DNA of 56,717 nucleotides from JAZDCJ01 sp036311985. Its GTDB lineage: Bacteria > Actinomycetota > Actinomycetes > Actinomycetales > Micrococcaceae. The notes beneath the pieces were generated by a model, which saw only the letters and a program-made list of their open reading frames with translations, had not been told where the DNA came from and did no database searches. Positions 29,754 through 38,060 of this stretch are shown here, piece by piece (position 1 is the first letter of the stretch; every line of letters starts with the position of its first letter). Location: the NCBI RefSeq assembly GCF_036311985.1, contig NZ_JAZDCJ010000009.1. One strand, given 5' to 3'. A program made the translations under genes and the position numbers.

Positions 29754-30104
29754 ATGGACTTCCTTCACTCGTTGCTCGTCTTCCTGCACATCCTCGGAGC
29801 GGCGGCCATCGTCGGCGGCTGGCTCGCGACGTTCAAGACCCCGACCGTCACGCAGTGGCAGTGGATCGGCGCCCTCGTCCAGCTCGTCTCGGGACTGGCG
29901 CTCGTGGCCGTCGCCGAGATGGGCGACGGCGACGGCCCGAACCACGCCAAGGTCGCCGTCAAGCTCGTCCTGGCCCTCGCCGTGGCCGTCGCCGCGTTCA
30001 TCGGACGCCGCAAGGCCTCCAAGGGCGAAGAGGTCTCGACGGGGCTGGCCCACGCCGTCGGTGGGACCGCGCTGATCAACATCGCCGTCGCCGTCTTCTG
30101 GTAG
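29754..30104 (+). CDS. Small integral membrane protein, function unknown
   Basis: This 116-residue protein has four hydrophobic segments, near 5-25, 34-55, 68-85 and 95-116, with one charged loop (AEMGDGDGPNHAK) and another (GRRKASKGEE). The last helix runs to the C-terminus (INIAVAVFW). I do not recognise a family with certainty; the histidine in FLHILGAAAIVGGW resembles small DUF2269-like membrane proteins. It has its own -10 box immediately before the ATG and a terminator after the stop, so it is probably monocistronic. Confidence 0.75.
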   Translation: MDFLHSLLVFLHILGAAAIVGGWLATFKTPTVTQWQWIGALVQLVSGLALVAVAEMGDGDGPNHAKVAVKLVLALAVAVAAFIGRRKASKGEEVSTGLAHAVGGTALINIAVAVFW

Positions 30105-30154
30105 ACCCGGGCCCGGACCCCGCGACGGGTCCACGGGCCACGGCGGCATCCTCC

Positions 30155-30187
30155 GGGGAGGGGCGTCCACACCGGGCGCCCCTCCCC
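30155..30187 (+). terminator. Terminator after small membrane protein gene
   Basis: GGGGAGGGGCG (30155-30165) pairs perfectly with CGCCCCTCCCC (30177-30187) around an 11-nt loop. Confidence 0.75.
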
Positions 30188-30261
30188 GTTGCCGTCTCCG
30201 GGGCCGGACCGGCGCGCGCGGCCGGGGCCCCGCAGCTGTTGGCTCCCCCGGCGGCCCCGCC

Positions 30262-30267
30262 TAGGAT
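30262..30267 (+). promoter_or_regulatory. Candidate -10 box of osmC-like gene
   Basis: TAGGAT lies 54 nt before the ATG at 30322, giving a normal leader with a GAGGAG ribosome-binding site. Confidence 0.45.
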
Positions 30268-30321
30268 GGGCGCAGAGGCCACCGGTCCGGTGGCCGAACC
30301 CCAACAGCGAGGAGTCCCACC

Positions 30322-30759
30322 ATGGCAACGACGCGATCCGCCAGCACCGTCTGGACCGGCGACCTGTTCACCGGCAGCGGCCAGACGACGTTCTCGACCT
30401 CGGGCATCGGCACCTTCGATGTCACGTGGAAGGCCCGCGCCGAGCAGGCCGAGGGCAAGACCAGTCCGGAGGAGCTCATCGCCGCGGCCCACGCCTCCTG
30501 CTACTCGATGGCGCTCAGCAACATCCTCAAGGAGGCCGGGTTCACGGCCGAGCGCCTCGAGACGACGGCGGAGGTCGACTTCGACACGGCCGACGGACCG
30601 CGCATCTCCGAGATCCGCCTGACGCTGAACGCCTCCGTCCCCGGGATCGACGCCGACGCGTTCCAGGAGGCCGCCCAGGCCGCCAAGGAGGGGTGCCCCG
30701 TGTCCAAGGCCCTCGCCGCCGTCCCGAGCATCACCTTGAGCGCGACGCTCGACTCCTAG
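30322..30759 (+). CDS. osmC: OsmC family peroxiredoxin
   Basis: This 145-residue thiol peroxidase reduces organic hydroperoxides. The two catalytic cysteines are Cys60 (AAHASCYSMAL) and Cys125 (KEGCPVSKAL), in the normal OsmC positions. The N-terminus ATTRSASTVWTGDLFTGSG and the length of about 145 fit OsmC better than Ohr. The ATG follows GAGGAG at 7 nt. It is flanked by hairpins on both sides and so is monocistronic. The reductant partner is not in the window. Confidence 0.9.
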   Translation: MATTRSASTVWTGDLFTGSGQTTFSTSGIGTFDVTWKARAEQAEGKTSPEELIAAAHASCYSMALSNILKEAGFTAERLETTAEVDFDTADGPRISEIRLTLNASVPGIDADAFQEAAQAAKEGCPVSKALAAVPSITLSATLDS

Positions 30760-30773
30760 CCGCAGCGGACGCG

Positions 30774-30791
30774 TGCCGCCACGCGGCGGCA
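30774..30791 (+). terminator. Weak hairpin after osmC-like gene
   Basis: A 7-bp stem, TGCCGCC/GGCGGCA, with an ACGC loop lies 15 nt after the stop codon. It could act as terminator. Confidence 0.45.
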
Positions 30792-30832
30792 TCCCGAGGG
30801 GATGTCGCCCCGATCCGACGGCACCCCGACGT

Positions 30833-30858
30833 GGGGGGGGGGGGGGGGGGGGGGGGGG
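30833..30858 (+). repeat. Poly-G tract (26 G) between convergent osmC-like and tricorn genes
   Basis: Twenty-six consecutive G follow CCCCGACGT, so the run starts where the 3' arm of a CCCC/GGGG hairpin would be. It is the longest homopolymer in the window; its true length cannot be trusted from one sequence. Confidence 0.7.
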
Positions 30859-30944
30859 CAAGCGACAAACCAGAGGGTCCGTCAACTAGGCTCGTTAATC
30901 TGACGTGGAGGGGCTTCCTCTAGGCTCCTGCCCCACCACGCGTC

Positions 30945-33900
30945 TCAGCGGTCCTCGACGGCCTCGGCGCCCGCTCCGCCCTGCGGCCGCGGGGGCAGCG
31001 GCGGCGGGGTCAGCGCGCGGTAGCCGGACTGCTCGGGGGGCCGCTGCGTGGGGATCTCGCGGAGCATCTCCTTGAGGATGGCCACGCCCTGCTCGAGCTG
31101 CGGGTCCTCCCCCGCGGCGTAGGCGTGCGGCGGGAACCCCACCTCGATGTCGGGGTCGACGCCGCGGTTCTCGACGCCCCAGCCGATCCCTCCCGTGAAC
31201 CACGTGGCGTAACGCGGCTGGGTGACCTTGGTGCCGTCGGCGAGCGCGAACAGGTTGTCGATCCCGATCACCCCGCCCCACGTGCGCACGCCGACGACGG
31301 GCCCGATGGCCCGCAGCTTCGCGACCTGGGTGATGATGTCGCCGTCGGAGCCGGCCCACTCGTCCGTGATGACGACGACGGGGCCGCGCGGCGCGCTCGA
31401 CGGATAGGTCCCGGTGCGCGTCTCGCGGGCGATCGACCACGCGGTGACCTTGCGCCCGAGCAGTTCGGCGACGAGCTGGGAGGTGTGCCCGCCGCGGTTG
31501 CGGCGCACGTCGACGACGAGGGCGTCGAGGGCCGTCTCGGTGTCGAGGTCGCGGTGCAGCTGGGCCCAGCCGTGCGCCATCATGTCGGGGATGTGCAGGT
31601 ACCCGAACGTTCCCCCGGACGCCTCGCGGACGGTGCGCCGGTTGGCGTTGACCCAGTTCTGGTAGCGCAGCCGCTGCTCGTCCTTGACGGGGACGACGGC
31701 GACGCGGCGCACCGTCCCGGGGTCGCGGGACTCGGGTCCGTTGCGCACGGTCAGCTCCACCGTGCGGCCGCCCGCGCCGTCGAGGAGGACCTCCGGGCCG
31801 CCGTCGAAGGGGACGAGCCGCCCGTCGACGGCGAGGATCTCGTCGCCGGCCCGCACGGCGACGCCCGGCGCGGCCAGCGGCGAGTAGGCCTGCGGGTCGG
31901 AGGACTCGCCTTCGAGGACGGTGGCCACCCGCCAGGCGCCGTCGACGCGGGACAGGTCGGCGCCGAGCAGGCCCTGGCGTCCGGCTCCGGGCTCCTGCGC
32001 CGCGAAGGGGACGACGTAGGCGTGGGACGTGCCGAGCTCGCCGTGGAGCTCCAGGAGGACGTCGACGAGGTCGTCGTGGCTGCCGAGCCGCGCCAGCAGC
32101 GGCCGGTACTTCGCGCCGATGGCCTCCCAGTCCAGGCCGGCCATGTCCTCGGCCCAGAAGAAGTCCCGCTGGAGCCGCCAGGCCTCGTCGTAGGCCTGTT
32201 CCCAGACCTTGGCGGGGTCCAGCTCGACGCGGATGCGCAGCAGGTCCAGCGCCTGGGACTCGGGGGCCTCCTTGTCGACCGAACGGTCGACGGGCACGCT
32301 GCGGACCTGCTGGCCGTCGACGTAGACGAGCCGTTTCTTGTCCGGGCTGACGCGGTAGCGGTCCAGCCGCTTCACGAGGGTCGTGGTGCGCCGTTCGGCG
32401 TAGTCGAAGCGCTCGAGCCGCAGGGCCGGGGCGCTGTCGCCCGTCACGCGGCCGTCGCCCGTCACGCCCGTGGACTCGTCGACGAGCCACAACAGGCCCT
32501 TCTCGACGGCGACGAGCCGGCTGTAGCGGCCCTGGGCCACGGGGACGGCGAAGAGCCGCTGGCCGATGCCCTCGGCGTCCACGCGCGTCTGGGCCGGCGC
32601 GGGCCTCCCGCCCGTGCCGGAACCGGCGGCGCCGTCGCCGCGGACCGGTGCCCCGGCGTCGTCCGCGGCGTCGCCGGCACCCTCGGCTTCCGCCGGCGGG
32701 GCCCCGGCCGGCCGCGCGGAGTACGCGGAGGGCCCGAAGAGGCTCGGCGTGTCCTCGGCGAGCGCCACCATGAAGGGCTTGGTCGAGGCGGGGAAGCTCA
32801 GGTCGAAGCTGTGGGTGTCGTAGACGGGGTCGAAGCTGCGCTCGGAGAGGAAGGCGAGGTACCGGCCGTCGTGGCTGAACGACGGCGAGTGGTCGTGGAA
32901 GCGGCCGTCGGTGACCTGGATGGCGGCGTCCGCGGAGGACGCGCGCGTGAGCATGACGCGGCTGCGGCCCTCGAACTCGGTGACCGGCTCGATCCAGGCC
33001 AGCCAGGCCGAGTCCGGTGAGAAGCTCACGTGGTCGATCCCGCCGAAGTCGGAGGCGCAGAGGCCGCGCCACGAGCCCTCGGCGACGTCGAGGAGCTGGA
33101 CCTCGCCGTACTCCGTGCCGATCGCGATCCAACGCCCGTCGGGGCTCGCCTCGAGGCTGCGGACGCGGCCGCGTGTCGGCAGCGGGATCCGGCGCAGCCC
33201 GTCGCCGCCCGTTGCGTCATCCGTGCCCGCAGGGTCCGCGGCTCCGGGGACCTCGATCCGTCCGTGGCCGGTACCGGTTCCGTCGTGGGCGCCGTCGTCC
33301 TCAGGGCACGTTCCGGCCGGGGAGGCGGCGGCGTCGATGCCCGCATCCGCGCCGGTGACGGCGGCGGCGCTCACGGGGGCGGGGAGGGAGCCGCCCGGCT
33401 CCGGAGCCGGCGCGGGCGCCTGGGGGGCGGCGGGAACGGCGTCGAGCTCGTCGTCGTGGGCGCTCGGGATCGGGCCGAAGCTGCCGAAATCGCCGTCGCT
33501 GTCGACGGCCCTCAGGTGGAGGGCCTCCTCGCCGCCGTGGTCGGCGATGTAGGCGGCGGTGTGCCCGCCGAGGATCCGGCCGAGCCGTGCGCGCACGCCC
33601 GGCGTGGCCTCGATCGTGTGCGAGGGGCCGTCGCGGTGCTTGAGCAGGTGCAGGGTCCCGTGGGTCTCGACGAGGCTCGCGGCCCCGTCGTGGTCCGGGA
33701 CCACGGTGCCGAGGTGGCGCGCCGCGGCGAGCGGCCTGCGGCGGCGCCCGTGGCCGGCCGAGCCCAGGTGGATCTCGAGCCGGCGTGCCTCGGCGTCGAG
33801 CGAGTCGAGCACGAACAGCCGGCCGCGGTGCTCGTAGACGAGGCGCGTGCCGTCGGAGGACAGGTGCCGCGCGTAGAAGTGCCCGTGGTCGGTGTGCCGG

Positions 33901-34583
33901 CGCAGCCCCGTGCCGTCGGGGGCGACGGAGTAGACGTTGCCGTAGCCCTCGTGGTCGGACAGGAACGCGATCCGGCCGCCGATCCACACGGGATCGCAGA
34001 GGTTCCCGTCGAGCTCCGGGGCGAGGCGCTCGAACCCGCCGCCGCCGTCGCGGTCGATCCAGAGCTTGCCGGCCGTTCCACCGCGGTAGCGCTTCCAGTG
34101 GGCCGGTTCGCGGCTCAGCGCGCTGCCGACGACGAGCGGGCGCTCGTCGCCGACGGACGGCCCCCAGACGACCGAGTCGACGGGCCCGTAGGGCAGGACG
34201 GTGGACGGACCGCCGTCGAGGGGGACGGAGCGCGCCCAGGTGTGCCGGGCATCGACCTGGGCGTGGGCGCTGATCGCCACGACCTGTCCGTCGGGAGTGA
34301 ACCCGCGGACCCGGGTGCTCGGGTGCCCCCAGTAGCTCAACTGCCGGAACCCGCCGCCATCGGTGCCCGCCGTGACGATCTCCGGCGCACTGCCCTGCAC
34401 GACGCTCCAGACCAGGGCCGAGCCGTCCGGCGTGAACCGCGGCCCGCGGGCGGGCAGCCCCATTCCGGAGACCCGCCAGGCGCGGCCTCCCTCGAGCGGG
34501 GCCATCCAGACGTCGTCCTCGGCGACGAAGGTGACGAGTTCGGGCGAGACATGGGGGTAGCGCAGATAGCTGGTCGGCTTCAT
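30945..34583 (-). CDS. Tricorn protease homologue (S41 peptidase with beta-propellers and PDZ domain)
   Basis: This 1212-residue protein is built like tricorn protease. Repeated propeller blades (for example GPRFTPDGSALVWS and PSFSHDGRYLAFLSERS) fill the first 740 residues. A helical C1 domain, a PDZ domain (PGVAVRAGDEILAVDGR) and the S41 catalytic domain follow. Likely catalytic residues are the Ser-His of LGTSHAY, the nucleophile Ser in EWAGSDGDI and a Glu near GVENRGVD. Tricorn degrades peptides released by the proteasome or Lon. Two low-complexity Ala/Pro/Gly-rich linkers, near 385-440 and 625-665, lengthen it beyond the usual size. No signal peptide is seen. A TAGGAT box 6 nt before the ATG implies leaderless transcription. 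Confidence 0.9.
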   Translation of the reverse strand: MKPTSYLRYPHVSPELVTFVAEDDVWMAPLEGGRAWRVSGMGLPARGPRFTPDGSALVWSVVQGSAPEIVTAGTDGGGFRQLSYWGHPSTRVRGFTPDGQVVAISAHAQVDARHTWARSVPLDGGPSTVLPYGPVDSVVWGPSVGDERPLVVGSALSREPAHWKRYRGGTAGKLWIDRDGGGGFERLAPELDGNLCDPVWIGGRIAFLSDHEGYGNVYSVAPDGTGLRRHTDHGHFYARHLSSDGTRLVYEHRGRLFVLDSLDAEARRLEIHLGSAGHGRRRRPLAAARHLGTVVPDHDGAASLVETHGTLHLLKHRDGPSHTIEATPGVRARLGRILGGHTAAYIADHGGEEALHLRAVDSDGDFGSFGPIPSAHDDELDAVPAAPQAPAPAPEPGGSLPAPVSAAAVTGADAGIDAAASPAGTCPEDDGAHDGTGTGHGRIEVPGAADPAGTDDATGGDGLRRIPLPTRGRVRSLEASPDGRWIAIGTEYGEVQLLDVAEGSWRGLCASDFGGIDHVSFSPDSAWLAWIEPVTEFEGRSRVMLTRASSADAAIQVTDGRFHDHSPSFSHDGRYLAFLSERSFDPVYDTHSFDLSFPASTKPFMVALAEDTPSLFGPSAYSARPAGAPPAEAEGAGDAADDAGAPVRGDGAAGSGTGGRPAPAQTRVDAEGIGQRLFAVPVAQGRYSRLVAVEKGLLWLVDESTGVTGDGRVTGDSAPALRLERFDYAERRTTTLVKRLDRYRVSPDKKRLVYVDGQQVRSVPVDRSVDKEAPESQALDLLRIRVELDPAKVWEQAYDEAWRLQRDFFWAEDMAGLDWEAIGAKYRPLLARLGSHDDLVDVLLELHGELGTSHAYVVPFAAQEPGAGRQGLLGADLSRVDGAWRVATVLEGESSDPQAYSPLAAPGVAVRAGDEILAVDGRLVPFDGGPEVLLDGAGGRTVELTVRNGPESRDPGTVRRVAVVPVKDEQRLRYQNWVNANRRTVREASGGTFGYLHIPDMMAHGWAQLHRDLDTETALDALVVDVRRNRGGHTSQLVAELLGRKVTAWSIARETRTGTYPSSAPRGPVVVITDEWAGSDGDIITQVAKLRAIGPVVGVRTWGGVIGIDNLFALADGTKVTQPRYATWFTGGIGWGVENRGVDPDIEVGFPPHAYAAGEDPQLEQGVAILKEMLREIPTQRPPEQSGYRALTPPPLPPRPQGGAGAEAVEDR

Positions 34584-34589
34584 CCTCCG

Positions 34590-34595
34590 ATCCTA
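34590..34595 (-). promoter_or_regulatory. -10 box of tricorn gene, leaderless type
   Basis: TAGGAT on the minus strand ends 6 nt before the ATG at 34583. The GGAGG between them touches the ATG and would not be transcribed. Confidence 0.6.
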
Positions 34596-34636
34596 TCCAC
34601 GCGCGGGCCCGGGCCCCGGGCGGGCCGCGCGGCGGG

Positions 34637-36241
34637 TCACGTCCCCGTGCCGTCCTGTTCCACGCGCGCGATCCGCCAGCCGTCGGCGGTGCGCTCCAGG
34701 TGCAGGACGATCCTCTGCTCGATGCCGGCGTCGACGGCCTCCACCGTCTCCCCGTCCTCATCGACCACGGCGTAGGGTCCGATCCTGCTCTCGGCGCGCA
34801 CGACGGCGGACCCGCCGCCCGGCGCCTCCTCCTGCCGCACTCCGCTCAGCACGGTGCGCAGGCCGGAGTAGCGCAGGCCCTGCCGGCGCAGTTCGCGCAC
34901 GGCCTCGGCGTCGTCGCCGAGCGACTCGCCGTCCGCGGCATGGACGCCTTCGAGGGCGCCGGCGTCGGCGGCGCTCAACGCGGCGTCCCTGCGCCCGGCC
35001 AGGACGACGGCGGCGTCCGCGGGATCGTCCGGGACCTCGCCTGCCGCTTCCGCCGGCGCGCGCGTGGGGGTAGCGGACGCCTCCGCGGAGCCGCCGGACC
35101 GCGGAGCGGCACCGGCCTCTGGCACGGCGCCTGCCTCCGTCCCGGGCGATCCGGGCGGATCCCCGGCGCGGGCGCCCTCCTCGGACGGGGCGGTCGTCGC
35201 GGTCCCGGGTGCCGGAGACTGCGCCGCGGGCGCCGGCCCGTTATCCATGTCCCGGAAGGCGACGGTGACGGCGCCGGCGGCGGCGACCGCGAGGACGACG
35301 GCGGCCGCCGCGCCCGCGAGCCACGCCGTCTTCCGCGGCGTCCACGCTGCGTCGAGCCGCCGCAGGACGGCGCCCGGCCCGCGCGGGCCGGGTTCCGGCG
35401 GGCGGCGCGTCGGCAGCAGGCCCATCGCCTCCGGCCGGACGGACTCGGTCAGCTCCACGGGCCGGGGTTCGGCGCCGCAGAAGATCCCGAGGGCGAGCTC
35501 GGAGGCCGGGGGCCGCTCGTCGGGGTCTTCCGCGAGGCAGGCCTCGAGCAGGAGGGCGAACTCGTCCGGGACCCCGGGCACGAGGCTCCCGAGCGGCGGA
35601 CGGCGGCTCGTCGGCGCCGGCGTGCGGCCCGTGAGGACGAACCAGGCGACGGCGGCGAGGGAGTACACGTCGCGGGCGGGCAGCAGCGCCCGGTCCCGGG
35701 CGGACTGCGGCTCCGGGGCCGTGAAGCCCGGCGTGCCTCCGCCTTGTCCGGGCCGGCCGACGAGCCCCGCGAGCCCCAGGTCGGAGAGCTTCGGGACGCC
35801 CGTGGCGGTGAAGAGGATGTTGCCCGGGGAGACGTCGCCGTGCACCGCTCCGGCCGCGTGCAGGAAGGCCAGGGCCTGCGCGATCGGCGCGACGACCGTC
35901 ACGGTCTCCCCCAGGCTCCGCGGCCCGGAGGCGGCGACGAGTTCGGCGACGGAACCGCCCGGCAGGTACTCCATGAGCACGCCCGGTCCGCGGCTCGTCT
36001 CCACGGCCGAGTGCAGGGCCACGAGGTGCGGATGCCCGAGCCCGCGCAGGACCTCGACCTCGCGCTCCAGCTGCTCCACTCCCGGCGGATCCTCGGCCGC
36101 GCCGACCTTGAGGGCCAGGCGCGTGCCGCCGGCGCCCGAGAGGACCTCGTAGACCGCGGCGTTGCCACCGCGGCCGATCTCCCGCAGCGTCTCGAAGCCG
36201 GCGGTCCGCGGCAGGGGCAGGAGGGGGATCGTCGCGTTCAT
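34637..36241 (-). CDS. Membrane serine/threonine protein kinase with extracytoplasmic domain
   Basis: This 534-residue protein has a Hanks-type kinase domain (about 15-255), a Pro/Arg juxtamembrane stretch, one membrane helix (305-328), an Ala/Pro/Glu linker and an extracytoplasmic C-terminal domain (about 405-534). That domain looks NTF2-like (AVVLAGRRDAALSAADAGAL and a beta-rich end). The kinase keeps the Gly loop GRGGNAAV, Lys45 and Asn141, and an APE motif. The catalytic loop reads HGDVSPGN (134-141) instead of HRDLKPxN, and the DFG motif is DLG (154-156). It may be active, since HGD kinases exist, but that is uncertain. No PASTA repeats are present. TAGAAC 6 nt upstream of the ATG suggests a leaderless mRNA. 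Confidence 0.85.
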   Translation of the reverse strand: MNATIPLLPLPRTAGFETLREIGRGGNAAVYEVLSGAGGTRLALKVGAAEDPPGVEQLEREVEVLRGLGHPHLVALHSAVETSRGPGVLMEYLPGGSVAELVAASGPRSLGETVTVVAPIAQALAFLHAAGAVHGDVSPGNILFTATGVPKLSDLGLAGLVGRPGQGGGTPGFTAPEPQSARDRALLPARDVYSLAAVAWFVLTGRTPAPTSRRPPLGSLVPGVPDEFALLLEACLAEDPDERPPASELALGIFCGAEPRPVELTESVRPEAMGLLPTRRPPEPGPRGPGAVLRRLDAAWTPRKTAWLAGAAAAVVLAVAAAGAVTVAFRDMDNGPAPAAQSPAPGTATTAPSEEGARAGDPPGSPGTEAGAVPEAGAAPRSGGSAEASATPTRAPAEAAGEVPDDPADAAVVLAGRRDAALSAADAGALEGVHAADGESLGDDAEAVRELRRQGLRYSGLRTVLSGVRQEEAPGGGSAVVRAESRIGPYAVVDEDGETVEAVDAGIEQRIVLHLERTADGWRIARVEQDGTGT

Positions 36242-36247
36242 GGTTCC

Positions 36248-36253
36248 GTTCTA
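36248..36253 (-). promoter_or_regulatory. -10 box of kinase gene, leaderless type
   Basis: TAGAAC on the minus strand ends 6 nt before the ATG at 36241. The last base departs from the TANNNT consensus. Confidence 0.4.
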
Positions 36254-36340
36254 CCGGAACCGCCCGCGGCCCGCAGGAGTTATCCACAGGCACCGCGTTG
36301 CACGGGGTCCCACGATTCGGGGGCGCCTGCGCCCGAAGCG

Positions 36341-36346
36341 TAGGCT
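36341..36346 (+). promoter_or_regulatory. -10 box of lipB, leaderless type
   Basis: TAGGCT ends 7 nt before the ATG at 36354; no ribosome-binding site is present. Confidence 0.6.
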
Positions 36347-36353
36347 GGGGGCC

Positions 36354-37028
36354 ATGACCATTTCCTTCCAACGGGTCGGCCTGTCCCCGGACTTCGTCGA
36401 CTACGGACGGGCGTGGGACCTGCAGCGGGAGCTCCACGACGACGTGGCCTCCGGCCGGCGCGGACCCACCGTCCTGCTGCTCGAGCACTCCCCCGTCTAC
36501 ACCGCGGGCAAGCGCACCGAGCCCGCCGACCTCCCCCTGGACGGCACGCCCGTCGTCGACGTCGACCGTGGCGGCAAGCTGACGTGGCACGGACCGGGCC
36601 AGCTCGTCGCCTACCCCATCGTCGAACTCAAGGACCACGCGGCGATCCGGGACTACGTGGAGCGCCTCGAACAGGTCCTCGTCAACGTCCTCGCCGACTA
36701 CGGCGTCGCCGGCACGCGGATCCGCGGGCGCGCGGGCGTCTGGATCGAGCCGGAGCAGGGCCCGGCCCGGAAGATCGGCGCGATCGGGATCCGCGTCGAC
36801 CACGGCGTGACGATGCACGGCTTCGCCTTGAACTGCTCCCATTCGCTGGACCCCTACCGGCAGATCATCCCGTGCGGCATCACCGATGCCGGCATCACCA
36901 CCCTCTCGCTCGAGACCGGCCGCACCATAGAGCCGGCCGAGCTCCTGCAACGCGTCGAGGAGGAGTTCACCACCGTGCTCCTGCCCGCCGTGAAGTCCGC
37001 CGAGATCCGTGAAGGAGCCCTGTCATGA
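36354..37028 (+). CDS. lipB: Lipoyl(octanoyl) transferase
   Basis: This 224-residue enzyme moves octanoate from acyl carrier protein to lipoyl domains, the first step of lipoate synthesis. The catalytic pair is Cys174 (IIPCGITDAG) and Lys140 (ARKIGAIGI), and RGGKLTWHGPGQLVAYP is the family signature. Size matches actinobacterial LipB. The ATG at 36354 sits just behind a -10 box. The stop overlaps the lipA start in ATGA, so translation is coupled. The acceptor E2 is encoded at 27866-29629. Confidence 0.96.
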   Translation: MTISFQRVGLSPDFVDYGRAWDLQRELHDDVASGRRGPTVLLLEHSPVYTAGKRTEPADLPLDGTPVVDVDRGGKLTWHGPGQLVAYPIVELKDHAAIRDYVERLEQVLVNVLADYGVAGTRIRGRAGVWIEPEQGPARKIGAIGIRVDHGVTMHGFALNCSHSLDPYRQIIPCGITDAGITTLSLETGRTIEPAELLQRVEEEFTTVLLPAVKSAEIREGALS

Positions 37029-38029
37029 GCATCGCCCCCGAAGGCCGCCGCATGCTGCGCATCGAGCAGCGCAACGCGGCCACCCCGGTGGAACGCAAGC
37101 CCGAGTGGATCAAGGCGAAGGTCAACATCGGCCCCGAGTACGTCGGGCTGAAGAACCTCGTGAAGTCGGAGGGCCTGCACACCGTGTGCGAGGAGGCCGG
37201 CTGCCCCAACATCTTCGAATGCTGGGAGGACCGCGAGGCGACCTTCCTGATCGGCGGCTCCGAGTGCACGCGCCGCTGCGACTTCTGCCAGATCGACACC
37301 GGGCGGCCGCAGCCGATCGACCGGGCCGAGCCGTTCAAGGTCGCGATGTCGGTCAAGAAGATGGAGTTGCGCTACGCGACCGTGACGGGCGTGGCCCGCG
37401 ACGACCTCGAGGACGAGGGCACCTGGCTCTACGCCGAGACCGTGCGCCGCATCCACCAGCTCAACCCGGGCACCGGCGTCGAACTGCTCATCCCCGACTT
37501 CTCCGGGCGCCGGGAGCACCTCGACGCGATCTGCGCCTCGGCCCCCGAGGTCTACGCGCACAACCTCGAGACGGTCCCGCGGCTCTTCAAGTCGATCCGG
37601 CCGGCGTTCCGCTACGAGCGCTCGCTCGACGTCATCACGCAGGGACGCGACCACGGGATGATCACCAAGTCCAACCTGATCCTCGGCATGGGCGAGACCC
37701 GCGAAGAGGTCTCCGAGGCCATGCGCGACCTGCACGAGGCCGGCTGCGACCTGCTCACCATCACGCAGTACCTGCGCCCGACCGAGCGCCACCACCCCGT
37801 CGAGCGCTGGGTCAAGCCCCAGGAGTTCGTCGAGCTGCAGCAGGAGGCCGAGGAGATCGGCTTCCTCGGCGTGATGTCGGGCCCGCTCGTGCGCTCCTCC
37901 TACCGGGCCGGACGCCTGTGGGCCGGCGCCATGCGCAAGCGCGGCCTGCCCATCCCCGAGGCGCTCGCCCACATCGAGGACTCGGGCAGCACGCGGCAGG
38001 AGGCCGCGAGCCTGCTGCCGGCCACCTGA
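37025..38029 (+). CDS. lipA: Lipoyl synthase
   Basis: This 334-residue radical SAM enzyme inserts two sulfurs into octanoyl-E2. The auxiliary 4Fe-4S cluster ligands are Cys55, Cys60 and Cys66 (CEEAGCPNIFEC). The radical SAM ligands are Cys81, Cys85 and Cys88 (CTRRCDFC). The C-terminal RSSYRAG supplies the serine that binds the auxiliary cluster. The gene overlaps lipB by four bases and is preceded by AAGGAG inside lipB. The operon probably continues to the DUF4191 gene or ends just before it. Confidence 0.97.
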   Translation: MSIAPEGRRMLRIEQRNAATPVERKPEWIKAKVNIGPEYVGLKNLVKSEGLHTVCEEAGCPNIFECWEDREATFLIGGSECTRRCDFCQIDTGRPQPIDRAEPFKVAMSVKKMELRYATVTGVARDDLEDEGTWLYAETVRRIHQLNPGTGVELLIPDFSGRREHLDAICASAPEVYAHNLETVPRLFKSIRPAFRYERSLDVITQGRDHGMITKSNLILGMGETREEVSEAMRDLHEAGCDLLTITQYLRPTERHHPVERWVKPQEFVELQQEAEEIGFLGVMSGPLVRSSYRAGRLWAGAMRKRGLPIPEALAHIEDSGSTRQEAASLLPAT

Positions 38030-38045
38030 TCCGCCGCGGATCATC

Positions 38046-38051
38046 TAGAAT
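38046..38051 (+). promoter_or_regulatory. -10 box of DUF4191 gene, short-leader type
   Basis: TAGAAT ends 9 nt before the ATG at 38061, so the transcript would begin at or within about 3 nt of the start codon. Confidence 0.5.
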
Positions 38052-38060
38052 TGGATCACT

